From Desulfarculaceae bacterium (GTDB lineage: Bacteria > Desulfobacterota > Desulfarculia > Desulfarculales > Desulfarculaceae), in assembly GCA_020444545.1 (NCBI GenBank), contig JAHLKT010000002.1, positions 774,848-838,847 on the forward strand: a stretch of 64,000 nt of DNA, given 5' to 3'. The notes under the pieces were generated by a model. It did no database searches. It saw only the letters and a program-made list of their open reading frames with translations, and was not told the DNA's origin. Positions within the stretch are counted from its first letter, which is position 1. Every line of letters starts with the position of its first letter. Shown piece by piece: positions 53,035-60,781 of the stretch. The position numbers and the translations under genes were made by a program.

Positions 53035-53958
53035 CTATTGTCCTTTATCAGCCTTATGGTACGACTCAATCAAAGCCTTGAGTTCTTTGAAATTTGCCCT
53101 TTGTTTCCGGAGTTCGTTCCTCAAGTCCAGCGCTTCCTGCAAATTGAATTTCTGTTCGCCAAATTTCACAAATTCTAGGCCATTTTCAACCATTGTCCTG
53201 CCATGGGCCAAAAAGTTTCTTTTACCCAATACCCCCTGGCAATTCGAAAAAACTGAAAATTCATCCCCGTCAATTTTGCACTGACCTAATATTTTCTGGG
53301 TAGTTCTACGCCGTTTATCAGAATCAATCACCCTCCAATCAAGACATTTTTCGAGTGAAAGCTCTTCAGCAATCCTTTTGATCTGGCTACTTCTATCATT
53401 ATTAGATTTTTCAATTCTCCTATAAATGTCTAGCTCGATTTTTTGTTTCCCACCATTGTCTAGGTTTTTGTGATGGGCTCTTATAATATCTTCCATGTCA
53501 TAATCCATCTCGGCCACCTCGGCCATGACCAAACCACGCATAGAATTAACATTCATTACAATCCGCAAAGTGTATTCTATTACGTTTTTTAGAGTTTCCT
53601 CTAACTCATCATCACGACTAGCCCAATATACTCCTTCTAAAGCTGACTTTTTAATTTCCTGTTCAACCATAGCAGGGTCAGCTGAATAAAACACAACCGA
53701 AGCGATTATTCCCTTTTCTCTAATCTTTGTAATAAAATCTTTTCCAGACATTTCTTTAGTTAAATTGTAGTCAACAACTATTAAATTCCACAATTTATTC
53801 TCTATTGCGTCATCTAACTCACGTTCGGCCATTGGAGTTAATACAGTAATATTTGGCTCATACCCAAGCTTATCTATGTGCTCTCCTATTTCTTCCACCG
53901 ACCCCCTAATGCTTACCGGTTGGTCGTCTACCCAAAGGACTTTATATACAAGATTCAT
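53035..53958 (-). CDS. Receiver-domain protein with a HEPN-like C-terminal motif
   Basis: ATG 53958 follows GGTGGGGG and starts 10 bases after the kinase-like gene's stop. Residues 1-125 form a receiver domain: KVLWVDDQP with D11-D12, the phosphoacceptor D63 in VVDYNLT, and S92 in the switch position; the usual conserved Lys is replaced (YWASRDD). The C-terminal half (about 140-300) is helical and contains KRNFLAHGR: R247-N248-x3-H252, the HEPN RNase signature. This suggests a phosphorylation-controlled RNase, but the fold is not proven. It ends the leftward operon and is convergent with vsr. Confidence 0.7.
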   Translation of the reverse strand: MNLVYKVLWVDDQPVSIRGSVEEIGEHIDKLGYEPNITVLTPMAERELDDAIENKLWNLIVVDYNLTKEMSGKDFITKIREKGIIASVVFYSADPAMVEQEIKKSALEGVYWASRDDELEETLKNVIEYTLRIVMNVNSMRGLVMAEVAEMDYDMEDIIRAHHKNLDNGGKQKIELDIYRRIEKSNNDRSSQIKRIAEELSLEKCLDWRVIDSDKRRRTTQKILGQCKIDGDEFSVFSNCQGVLGKRNFLAHGRTMVENGLEFVKFGEQKFNLQEALDLRNELRKQRANFKELKALIESYHKADKGQ

Positions 53959-53968
53959 GTACCCCCAC

Positions 53969-56401
53969 CTATTTACGAATAACGGTAAACCTAAGTGCCA
54001 TACCACCTCTTTTAGACTCCACTACTTCAAGAGTCCCACCCATCTCCTTAGCAGTATTCATAGAATGATAAAGTCCTATTCCAGATCCGTCGGTGGTAGT
54101 GAAACCACGCTTAAAAATGTCGGACGCATTTATTATTTCTTTGTCAAGGCCCTTACCATCGTCATCAAAAATAATAGTCAATTTATTTTTTTCGCATTTT
54201 TCAATTTCAATGAATATATTTTTTGCGCTTGCCTTTTTAGAGTTTTTAACAATGTTATCGACAAGTATTGTCATCTCCAAAGGCTTGAAGTATGACATAT
54301 ATTTATTCTTATCGGAATTCAACATGTTATGTGTTTTAATTAATTTAATAGGCTTAAGTTCATGTTTATGATCAAGGTATTCACTAATAAATCCAAGTAA
54401 ATCTCCTTTTCTTGGTTCCGCATTTAGTCTCAAATTTTTCTTGGTTGCAAAGCTAGCCAATTGAATTATTCTTCTTATTTGCTCTTCAATGTTTTCTATG
54501 GCCTTTACAGTCTTATCTTCGTTTTTTATAGCGTGGGTATCTTTTAAATTTTTTAATGCTCGTCGACAATCTTTTGAGATAGACTCGGCCCATGCAATAA
54601 TTTGATGATGCATATCAACAACATCTTCAAGGTCTTGGCTAGCCTCAGCCTTTAAAAACAAGTTTTCTTCTTCATATTTCTGCGCTTGATATTGTGCCTT
54701 GTGAGCAGTATCTTCAGCAGACTTTGCCTTTTGTTCCGCTTCCTTTTTTTCTTCTTGATATTTTTTTGCTTTTTCTCTCGCCTCGTCTCTCTCTTTGCGG
54801 TATTTTGCCACTAAATCTTTCTCTTCTTCAAGCATATTTCTGAGCTTACTAATATTTTCCAAAATATCTTTTGGGTTTTCGCTTTTTTCAATGAAAGTTT
54901 GAAATTTTTTAAAAAAATCTGCAATTGCATCCTTTTCTTGATTTGCTAGCATTTTTACAAGTGAAGAGTCAAATTCGAATGCTTGGATATTGGCCTGTTT
55001 GGTTCCACCCGCAACAATAATATCTTGAATAAAGCTTAAAACATCTTTTTCTTTCTCTTTCTCTTCTTTTCTGTAAGGCAGCTCCGACTTAACTATCCAT
55101 TTCTGGTTAACTAGTCTCTCTTCCAGCTCCTTATCGGTCATCATTAAGGTATCCCACCCTAATCCTTGGATAACATACTTCTCTAATTTTTTAAAAACTC
55201 TATAAAAGAAGCCGTCAGTAGGATCTGTCAAACTTTCAAAGGCCTCATTGTTCACTATACCTTCTCGGTTTGAAATTATCCTCCATCTACCAGGTGTCTC
55301 ATCATTAATTTCTATTCGACCGAAAATTTCCCTGGTGCCAAGATATCTCGCATATCCTTGCTGTTTTCGGTTATCCAAACCTAGCCAGTCATTGTTGCGT
55401 TCTCCATAAGGGCTAACTCTAAACCCATGTAAAAACAAAAAAACGGATCCAAAGGACAAGACCTGATAACCCATTCTCCTGGTAAATAGTGCCTTATCAT
55501 ATTGGTTGAGATACATCACATGTATTTCAATATCTTTCAAAACACTCTTATAGTCGTTTTCCTCAATTATTGTAAATAATTCTTCGCCACGATGATATAA
55601 CGTAGTTGTTATATGCTCACCTTCCTTGTCAATCCTAGAATGTATTGATGATGTCCTTTCAATCAAATCATCATAAATGCTATTTAAAACAGGCCCGTTA
55701 ATCCTCTGTGATCTTTCTTTTTTTGAATCGCTATCAGCATATTCAGGGCATATCAATCTAATGTCAAATGATTGCAGATCAACGGCTTGGTGTGGGTTTA
55801 TAAACTTTTCTAGCTCTCTCTTGAGCTTTATTAATTTATCTTCACCCCACTCACTTTCAAGCTTGGTAATTTTAAGAATAGTACCATGTTTAAACTGGCT
55901 ATTTTCGGCCAGTTTTTTCAACAAAGCGATTGGAACTATTTCGTATTCAAGTGCAACGTGGCCAATTTCTTTGTTTTTCGCTGAATTTTCAAACTCACGC
56001 CACTCAATGGGCAAATGAATACATTCCCCACCTTGTCTTAAAGTATACATATCCAATCTTGAGCCAAGCCTGTCGCATGAAAACCTGCCAACTCCTTTGT
56101 TGCCGGCCATTCTCCTGCCGTCTTTTAGTTTTTCTTCTTTTTTTTCAGAATAAGCAATATTTAACCATTTCTCCTTTATGTCATTTAAATCCATCCCACA
56201 GCCATAATCCACAATCGTTATAAAACCGCTTTCTTTTTCAGCGCTTTTAGTATTATTAAAATATATTTTTACCTTATCAGAGCCAGCATCATATGCATTT
56301 TTAACTAGCTCTAATACAGCAATATTGTCATTATTAATTAGGTCCTTACCTATAACGCTTTTTAATTCAGCGTTAACGATAAAATGTAATTTTTCTGCCA
56401 T
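53969..56401 (-). CDS. Dual GHKL ATPase: MutL/MORC-like N-domain, histidine-kinase-like C-domain
   Basis: The 810-residue protein has two ATP-binding domains of the GHKL class. The N-terminal one (about residues 18-180) has ELVKNAYDA (E31, N35), DYGCGM (65-70) and GNKGVGR (100-106), like MutL, Hsp90 and MORC. The C-terminal one (about 710-810) has the N box VDNIVKNSKKA, DDDGKGL (746-752) and GSGIGLYH (772-779), as in histidine kinases. A coiled coil at about 560-640 joins them, followed by a DHp-like helix (VVDMHHQIIAW). Stop and start spacing show cotranscription with the methyltransferase (5 bases) and receiver gene (10 bases). Confidence 0.85.
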   Translation of the reverse strand: MAEKLHFIVNAELKSVIGKDLINNDNIAVLELVKNAYDAGSDKVKIYFNNTKSAEKESGFITIVDYGCGMDLNDIKEKWLNIAYSEKKEEKLKDGRRMAGNKGVGRFSCDRLGSRLDMYTLRQGGECIHLPIEWREFENSAKNKEIGHVALEYEIVPIALLKKLAENSQFKHGTILKITKLESEWGEDKLIKLKRELEKFINPHQAVDLQSFDIRLICPEYADSDSKKERSQRINGPVLNSIYDDLIERTSSIHSRIDKEGEHITTTLYHRGEELFTIIEENDYKSVLKDIEIHVMYLNQYDKALFTRRMGYQVLSFGSVFLFLHGFRVSPYGERNNDWLGLDNRKQQGYARYLGTREIFGRIEINDETPGRWRIISNREGIVNNEAFESLTDPTDGFFYRVFKKLEKYVIQGLGWDTLMMTDKELEERLVNQKWIVKSELPYRKEEKEKEKDVLSFIQDIIVAGGTKQANIQAFEFDSSLVKMLANQEKDAIADFFKKFQTFIEKSENPKDILENISKLRNMLEEEKDLVAKYRKERDEAREKAKKYQEEKKEAEQKAKSAEDTAHKAQYQAQKYEEENLFLKAEASQDLEDVVDMHHQIIAWAESISKDCRRALKNLKDTHAIKNEDKTVKAIENIEEQIRRIIQLASFATKKNLRLNAEPRKGDLLGFISEYLDHKHELKPIKLIKTHNMLNSDKNKYMSYFKPLEMTILVDNIVKNSKKASAKNIFIEIEKCEKNKLTIIFDDDGKGLDKEIINASDIFKRGFTTTDGSGIGLYHSMNTAKEMGGTLEVVESKRGGMALRFTVIRK

Positions 56402-56406
56402 ATCCC

Positions 56407-57651
56407 CTAACAATTACCCAGGCTAGCCAGGGTCCTCCCTAACGCTTCAGCAAGCAATGGCGGGACTGCATTACCAACTTGCGTGTATCTTGGGCATTCA
56501 GATTTTCTCTTTTTATTTCCTGTAGTATATTTCCCTAAAAAGGAAAACCAATCCGGAAACGATTGCAATCTTGCCATTTCTCGCACAGTAAGGATTCTTG
56601 GTTCGCTATAATGGATTATATCATCTGGCAGTGTCGTAACAGTTGCAGAGAGTTGATCAATTGCTAGAGGCATCAATGCATGCTTTTTTATTCCAAGCCT
56701 AGCCCTATCATCACATGAAAGATTTTTACCGTGAACACAGGTGTCCAGTATTTTTTTAAATTTATTTTTTGTTTTAATTCGATGGTTGGCAAGCCTGAGG
56801 CTGTCAGGCATATCACCATTCATCCCGTGACGCATTAGGGACACATATGGGCTCAATTTTTTTGGAGCGCTGTAGTCAATTTGCATAAAACCAGATTGGT
56901 CTGTGTCGACACACGAAATTAACTTGTGAGCATTGGTTTCTAGGTCTGAAATCGCCATGCCCACCGTAATATCACCCTCCGGCGGCAAACCTTTATAAGC
57001 CCTAAATGGCTTTAAATATCCCCTAAAAATATCAAATGGCGAATCCTCACCAATTTGCATTAAAGCTGGATCCTCTTTAGCAATTGCTAAGAGTAAGAAT
57101 CTCTTTCTTCTTTGAGGGATTCCAACATCAGCTGACCGTATAACCTCCTTAAATACTTTATATCCTATCTCGGCTAATGATGATGCTATAAGTTGGTCAT
57201 ATGGCTCAGAGCGCTCTCTGTTTTTATTTTTTTTGGAATCTTGAAACCCGACAGTGAATGCCTGAACATTTTCAAACAACAAAAAACGGGGTAAAAGTAA
57301 CTTCACGATTTCAAGGTAAGATTTGAATAATTGGTTGCGTGGATCATGGGGATCACGCCTACCCACCAGCGAGAAGCCCTGGCATGGGGGGCCTCCAGCT
57401 ACCAAGTCTATCTCGCCCCTCATATCTATGAGGTTTTTCCTGTTAGTCTTCAGAAACTCATCAATCTCATAATTCTTAACTTCAAGCCACGATGGCCACT
57501 TAAATGAATATTTCTCTCCTTCAATCAAATTAAATTTCAAGGAGGAAAAGGCATCTTCAGATCGTTCTATAGCAAAAAGTCCATCCCAACCTGCTTGCAT
57601 CAAACCAAGCGAGAGCCCACCGCATCCCGCAAATAGGTCCACAAACAGCAT
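56407..57651 (-). CDS. C5 cytosine DNA methyltransferase
   Basis: The 414-residue protein has the C5 methyltransferase motifs in order: I FVDLFAGCGG near residue 10, IV GPPCQGFS (about 87-94, catalytic Cys 90), VI ENV (127-129), VIII QRRKR (about 180), IX PRILTVREMARLQ, X GNAVPP (393-398). Target recognition region between VIII and IX is about 140 residues; the sequence recognised is unknown. ATG 57651 fits AAAGG better than TTG 57660. It heads the leftward operon with a possible operator just upstream. No restriction endonuclease gene sits beside it. Confidence 0.94.
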   Translation of the reverse strand: MLFVDLFAGCGGLSLGLMQAGWDGLFAIERSEDAFSSLKFNLIEGEKYSFKWPSWLEVKNYEIDEFLKTNRKNLIDMRGEIDLVAGGPPCQGFSLVGRRDPHDPRNQLFKSYLEIVKLLLPRFLLFENVQAFTVGFQDSKKNKNRERSEPYDQLIASSLAEIGYKVFKEVIRSADVGIPQRRKRFLLLAIAKEDPALMQIGEDSPFDIFRGYLKPFRAYKGLPPEGDITVGMAISDLETNAHKLISCVDTDQSGFMQIDYSAPKKLSPYVSLMRHGMNGDMPDSLRLANHRIKTKNKFKKILDTCVHGKNLSCDDRARLGIKKHALMPLAIDQLSATVTTLPDDIIHYSEPRILTVREMARLQSFPDWFSFLGKYTTGNKKRKSECPRYTQVGNAVPPLLAEALGRTLASLGNC

Positions 57652-57675
57652 CGAGATCAACCTTTCCGGTTACAG

Positions 57676-57702
57676 CCGCAACTTAACTTAATTAGGTTGC
57701 GG
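57676..57702. promoter_or_regulatory. Inverted repeat upstream of the methyltransferase
   Basis: CCGCAAC (57676-57682) and GTTGCGG (57696-57702) are perfect inverted repeats across a 13-bp AT-rich spacer, 25-51 bases before the methyltransferase start. Operators of this type control methyltransferase operons. Confidence 0.45.
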
Positions 57703-57787
57703 TGAATACCTCCTAACCACACGCACCACGACCAATGCTACTGCCTACGGGGCTTCCATAGCCCCGCTCGCCCCCCGTCTATCACCC

Positions 57788-58249
57788 TTAGCCTTGGCTT
57801 TCTCGACCTTCCTTCTTCTTCTCCGAGCAGGGCCCGTCTATTTTCTTCTCTGTGCCTACCCCGTGTTTGCCGGTCTCCACAGCTTGCTGAATCATCTTGG
57901 TGTATACGCCGGCAGGCCCGTCAAGAACTAGGATGTCTACGACATCCTCAAGGAGCTTTCGCTCTCTGCTCTTGAGTGTGGGATGTCCACGCGGTAATCG
58001 GATCCAGGCTCTCCCCCCTTCTTCCTCGATCGAGGTCCCCACACGAGGATCTAGCAAGTCCTCGATAGATTCCCCCATGACCTTGCTCAATTTCAAGAGA
58101 AAATTCCACTCCGGCACTCTGCCGTCTTTATACTGATATGCAGCAGTCTTAGAACAACCTAAAATATCAGCTAGTTGTGGAGCATTCATTTCCTGGATAT
58201 CCATCCAGGCTTTAAGCTTCTCTCCAAAATGCTGGTTCTTGCTAGCCAA
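57788..58249 (-). CDS. XRE-family phage repressor (CI-like)
   Basis: The 153-residue protein has an N-terminal helix-turn-helix (LKAWMDIQEMNAPQLADILGCSKTAAYQY) and a C-terminal helical domain without the LexA/CI peptidase motif. It likely binds as a dimer to keep the prophage silent. The start is TTG 58249 with GAGG upstream. Divergent from the early gene at 58362, it faces a palindromic operator at 58276. The C-terminus (GTEKKIDGPCSEKK) is charged and unusual. Confidence 0.8.
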   Translation of the reverse strand: MASKNQHFGEKLKAWMDIQEMNAPQLADILGCSKTAAYQYKDGRVPEWNFLLKLSKVMGESIEDLLDPRVGTSIEEEGGRAWIRLPRGHPTLKSRERKLLEDVVDILVLDGPAGVYTKMIQQAVETGKHGVGTEKKIDGPCSEKKKEGRESQG

Positions 58250-58275
58250 AAAAAACCTCAGACAAGAAAAAATAC

Positions 58276-58304
58276 TTGACGCAAAGTCAACGATCGTTTA
58301 CTTT
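58276..58304 (+). promoter_or_regulatory. Early promoter with palindromic operator
   Basis: The palindrome TTGAC-GCAAA-GTCAA (58276-58290) lies between the repressor and early genes, and TTGACG itself can be the -35 of a rightward promoter; TACTTT 17 bases downstream is a weak -10. Repressor binding here would block early transcription. Confidence 0.55.
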
Positions 58305-58361
58305 CAATTCATCGATTGATCACACGCTCACCCCTTCGCTTGCTCACTCGGAGGTTGGAAC

Positions 58362-58625
58362 GTGCAACCGCTCTCCCGTAACAGGCTGCTCCAGGAGCCA
58401 CCCGGCCCCCGGCGCATCAATCTGGCCCTCCGCAAACATGGTTATGAACAACGCCATGTTGCCGAAGCCTGCAACTGCGACCGCACCACAGTCTCCCTTG
58501 TGGTGCGCGGGAGAAACCGGACTCCACTCAATCAACGCATCAGGAGCAAGGTAGCCGAACTGACCGGGCTTGAAGAGAACTGGCTCTTCGCCCATGCGGA
58601 ACCCCCCTTGCGGCCCGAGGCTTAG
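58362..58625 (+). CDS. Small HTH regulator, first early gene
   Basis: GTG 58362 has a GGAGG ribosome site. The 87-residue product has a helix-turn-helix (GYEQRHVAEACNCDRTTVSLVVRGR) resembling Ner/Nlp-like or Cro-type regulators. It is the first gene of the rightward early operon and probably opposes the repressor; the function is inferred from position. Confidence 0.7.
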   Translation: MQPLSRNRLLQEPPGPRRINLALRKHGYEQRHVAEACNCDRTTVSLVVRGRNRTPLNQRIRSKVAELTGLEENWLFAHAEPPLRPEA

Positions 58626-58667
58626 CAGTGAAGCCGGGCAGTTGCAGCAGAATACCTCAAGATTACG

Positions 58668-58707
58668 CAATCGCGCAATCTTTCATTCGATCAATCGTTC
58701 AATCGAA
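58668..58707 (+). repeat. Period-8 CAATC repeat in the early region
   Basis: Units starting CAATC (one degenerate CATTC) occur at 58668, 58676, 58684, 58692 and 58700, all 8 bases apart. The segment lies between the first two clear early genes (58626-58887), a stretch without a convincing gene. GATCAATCG here (58689-58697) is the reverse complement of CGATTGATC at 58313-58321 near the early promoter, suggesting a shared binding protein. Confidence 0.55.
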
Positions 58708-58887
58708 TTTCCTTGAAATTTACCCACGGCCGCTGGCGGCGCGCTCCGATATCACCCCTCCGGAGTGCCCGCCGGCGGCCGTCCCCCCCTTGGGGGACAA
58801 CAACGCTAACCTGGCGCCGCGCAATCTTCTCCATGTTGAACTCTCGCCGATCTCACGGTCCGGCGTCAATTGGCGATTGGAGCTCAA

Positions 58888-59391
58888 ATGCTAAAGCACA
58901 GCGAGCTTGAATTTGAACAGGCCCTCTACGACGTGGTGCACCAGGTGGGCACCGTCGAACTGGGTAAGCTTCTGGGCATTAAGCCCGGCTACCTCCGTCG
59001 TATGGCGATCCCCCATGACCGTGAAGCCTGCTTCCGTGCCCGCGACCTGATCGCCACCCTGAACCATGCCCAGCAGCTCCTGCCGGCTGAGCGCGCCCTG
59101 GCCCCGTTGAACATCATGGCCCGCGCCTTGGGCCATGCCCTCTATCCCCTGCCCTCCAATCCAGGCAGCTGCAGCGTGATCCTTGACGTCAGCTCCGCCG
59201 CCCGCGCTTTCGGCGATCTGGGAGCCGAGTCCGTGGCCGCCGTGGATCCCGGCTCAGAGGCAGGCGTCCTAGTCACCAGGAGCGAGCAACGCCGCATCGA
59301 GGCCGCCGGCTTTGCCCTGTCCGGACACGTGGCCCGCATCATAGCCTCCAGCCGGGCCCTGGCCCGCCCCAGGGAGGACAGCCATGCCTAA
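58888..59391 (+). CDS. Phage early regulatory protein, HTH-like
   Basis: ATG 58888 follows GGAGCTCAA. The 167-residue protein begins with a helix-turn-helix-like segment (VGTVELGKLLGIKPGYLRRM), then a helical dimerisation region. It could be a CII-type activator. The C-terminal half is alanine-rich. No family match is clear. Its last eight bases overlap the start of the next gene. Confidence 0.55.
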   Translation: MLKHSELEFEQALYDVVHQVGTVELGKLLGIKPGYLRRMAIPHDREACFRARDLIATLNHAQQLLPAERALAPLNIMARALGHALYPLPSNPGSCSVILDVSSAARAFGDLGAESVAAVDPGSEAGVLVTRSEQRRIEAAGFALSGHVARIIASSRALARPREDSHA

Positions 59392-59659
59392 GACCGATAA
59401 GGCAAGCGCCAGCGTGGGGCAGTTCCTCCTGGAAGCCTTGGAGCAGGCCTATCAGAAGATCGAGGCCCAGGAGATCGTCATCTCCCGCCTGGAGGCCGGT
59501 GATCACCGCTTCCATTGTTGCCTGTGCACTGATTGGGCCTGGAGCGATCAAGGCCTGCCTCCCAAGGGGTGGGAGTGCGTGGGCCGCGATGACAACGGCA
59601 AGGACCTCTACGTCTGCCTGGATTGCGTTACCACCTTCCAGACCGTGGCGAGATCCTGA
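59384..59659 (+). CDS. Small phage protein with paired Cys motifs
   Basis: The 91-residue protein has a helical start and CCLC followed 30 residues later by CLDC, a possible zinc ribbon. It starts inside the end of the preceding gene. Function unknown. Confidence 0.6.
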   Translation: MPKTDKASASVGQFLLEALEQAYQKIEAQEIVISRLEAGDHRFHCCLCTDWAWSDQGLPPKGWECVGRDDNGKDLYVCLDCVTTFQTVARS

Positions 59660-59661
59660 CC

Positions 59662-59901
59662 ATGGGCGTCATTGTCGCCGGCGGGGCCGACCTGGAGCGG
59701 GACTCCTACTGGGATGACGATCTCCGCTCCCTGGACCGGGCCAACTTCGGCTTCATCGACATCCAGCTGATGAACCTCACGCCCGCTGCCATGGCCCTGG
59801 GCCCCGCCAAATTCGAGCGGGAGCTGATCGTGGAGTTTCGCCTGGCCTTTGCCGAGCTTCGGCGTAGATACGAGGACAAGCAAGGTGAGCGCGCTGCCTG
59901 A
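59662..59901 (+). CDS. Small phage early protein of unknown function
   Basis: ATG 59662 lies 2 bases after the previous stop. The 79-residue product is acidic and helical (PAKFERELIVEFRLAFAELR). It overlaps the next gene's start by 17 bases. No family recognised. Confidence 0.5.
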   Translation: MGVIVAGGADLERDSYWDDDLRSLDRANFGFIDIQLMNLTPAAMALGPAKFERELIVEFRLAFAELRRRYEDKQGERAA

Positions 59902-60340
59902 GATCCCCGAGATCATCCTGCCCACCCCCTGGGGCGCGGCCCTGGTGCTGGGCCTGGTCAGTTTGCTGCCCATGCCCTCCCCCACTCGCCACCGGGGCCT
60001 GATCAAGGTGATGCAGGTGCCCAGCCAACGGCGCACCGATTTCAAGCGCCGCCTCAACTGCCTTATCCGTGCCGCCCACAAGCAACGGCGTAAACCTGGC
60101 CATGATTTTTCCGTGACCTTACAGATAGCCCAGGGCCACGTGGGCTGGGTGGAACTTATCGGTTGCCAGGACCTGCAGGCTCCTGGCTGCATCTACACCT
60201 GGGAGGATCACTACAACGCCGGCGAGCCCACCACCGAGCCCTGGGCCTGGATCCTGGCCAACCCTCGCCTTGCCCGAGAAGGCGAGCCCGTGCCGGCCCT
60301 GGCCACCCCAGCCCAGCAAGTCCTCTTTGCCGGAGTGTGA
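59885..60340 (+). CDS. Phage early protein of unknown function (151 aa)
   Basis: GTG 59885, in the end of the previous gene, follows AAGCAAG and gives a protein with a hydrophobic patch (ALVLGLVSLLPMP) and a mixed alpha/beta body with a conserved-looking VGWVELIGCQDLQ. The gene is in the early operon. No family recognised. Confidence 0.5.
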   Translation: MSALPEIPEIILPTPWGAALVLGLVSLLPMPSPTRHRGLIKVMQVPSQRRTDFKRRLNCLIRAAHKQRRKPGHDFSVTLQIAQGHVGWVELIGCQDLQAPGCIYTWEDHYNAGEPTTEPWAWILANPRLAREGEPVPALATPAQQVLFAGV

Positions 60341-60342
60341 CC

Positions 60343-60708
60343 ATGCAGCAAGCCACTGCTCTTGATCCTGCCCAGTACCGGCCCCTGCCTCCCCTCAAGG
60401 GGACCATGGAGCGCGGCCTCTGGCGCGCCCTGCACTGCCAAGCCGGCTCCCTGCAGCGCTGGGATGCACGCCGGCAATACGGCCTGGACAACCGCCAGCT
60501 CAAGGAAGTTGTGTCCCAGGAGTTCGGCCGCTTCGCCGGCCTGGCAGGTCCTGACATTGAATGCATCGCCTGGCGCGGCGGTGATGATCCCGCCTTTTGG
60601 TGGGGCGGAAAGGATCCGGTGAAACCGCCCACCTTGCGCGGGGCCGAGCTGATCAAGCGGGCCCGGGAGATCCTTGACATCCCCTGGCCCATCGCCACCC
60701 GCCACTAA
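60343..60708 (+). CDS. Small phage early protein of unknown function
   Basis: The 121-residue protein starts two bases after the previous stop. It has Trp-rich segments (AFWWGGKD) and helices (QLKEVVSQEF). No family is recognised. Confidence 0.5.
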   Translation: MQQATALDPAQYRPLPPLKGTMERGLWRALHCQAGSLQRWDARRQYGLDNRQLKEVVSQEFGRFAGLAGPDIECIAWRGGDDPAFWWGGKDPVKPPTLRGAELIKRAREILDIPWPIATRH

Positions 60709-60781
60709 CCATGCACCGGCCGGGGGCGGTGGTCTGCCCCTCGCCCCCGGCCCTTCAAACATCCTGCCTAAGGAAAGCCTC

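Larger units (their letters stand above)
51625..57720. mobile_element. AT-rich cargo island in the prophage
   Basis: Composition changes abruptly to AT-rich near 51625 and back to GC-rich near 57720. Inside are five genes in two convergent units: K+-channel-like and Vsr rightward (51715-53013), and C5 methyltransferase, dual GHKL ATPase and receiver/HEPN-like protein leftward (57651-53035). None is a normal phage structural or replication gene. The base composition unlike either prophage or host indicates a separate origin. Confidence 0.8.

Noticed and set aside
56407..57651. Classical type II restriction-modification system
   Set aside because: No gene with a type II endonuclease pattern lies beside the methyltransferase; the adjoining ATPase is not an endonuclease and Vsr is a repair enzyme.
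58628..58894. 88-codon frame in the early region
   Set aside because: It crosses a period-8 repeat, overlaps the next gene, and has no recognisable fold. A GTG with weak GAGG upstream leaves a small chance that it is real.
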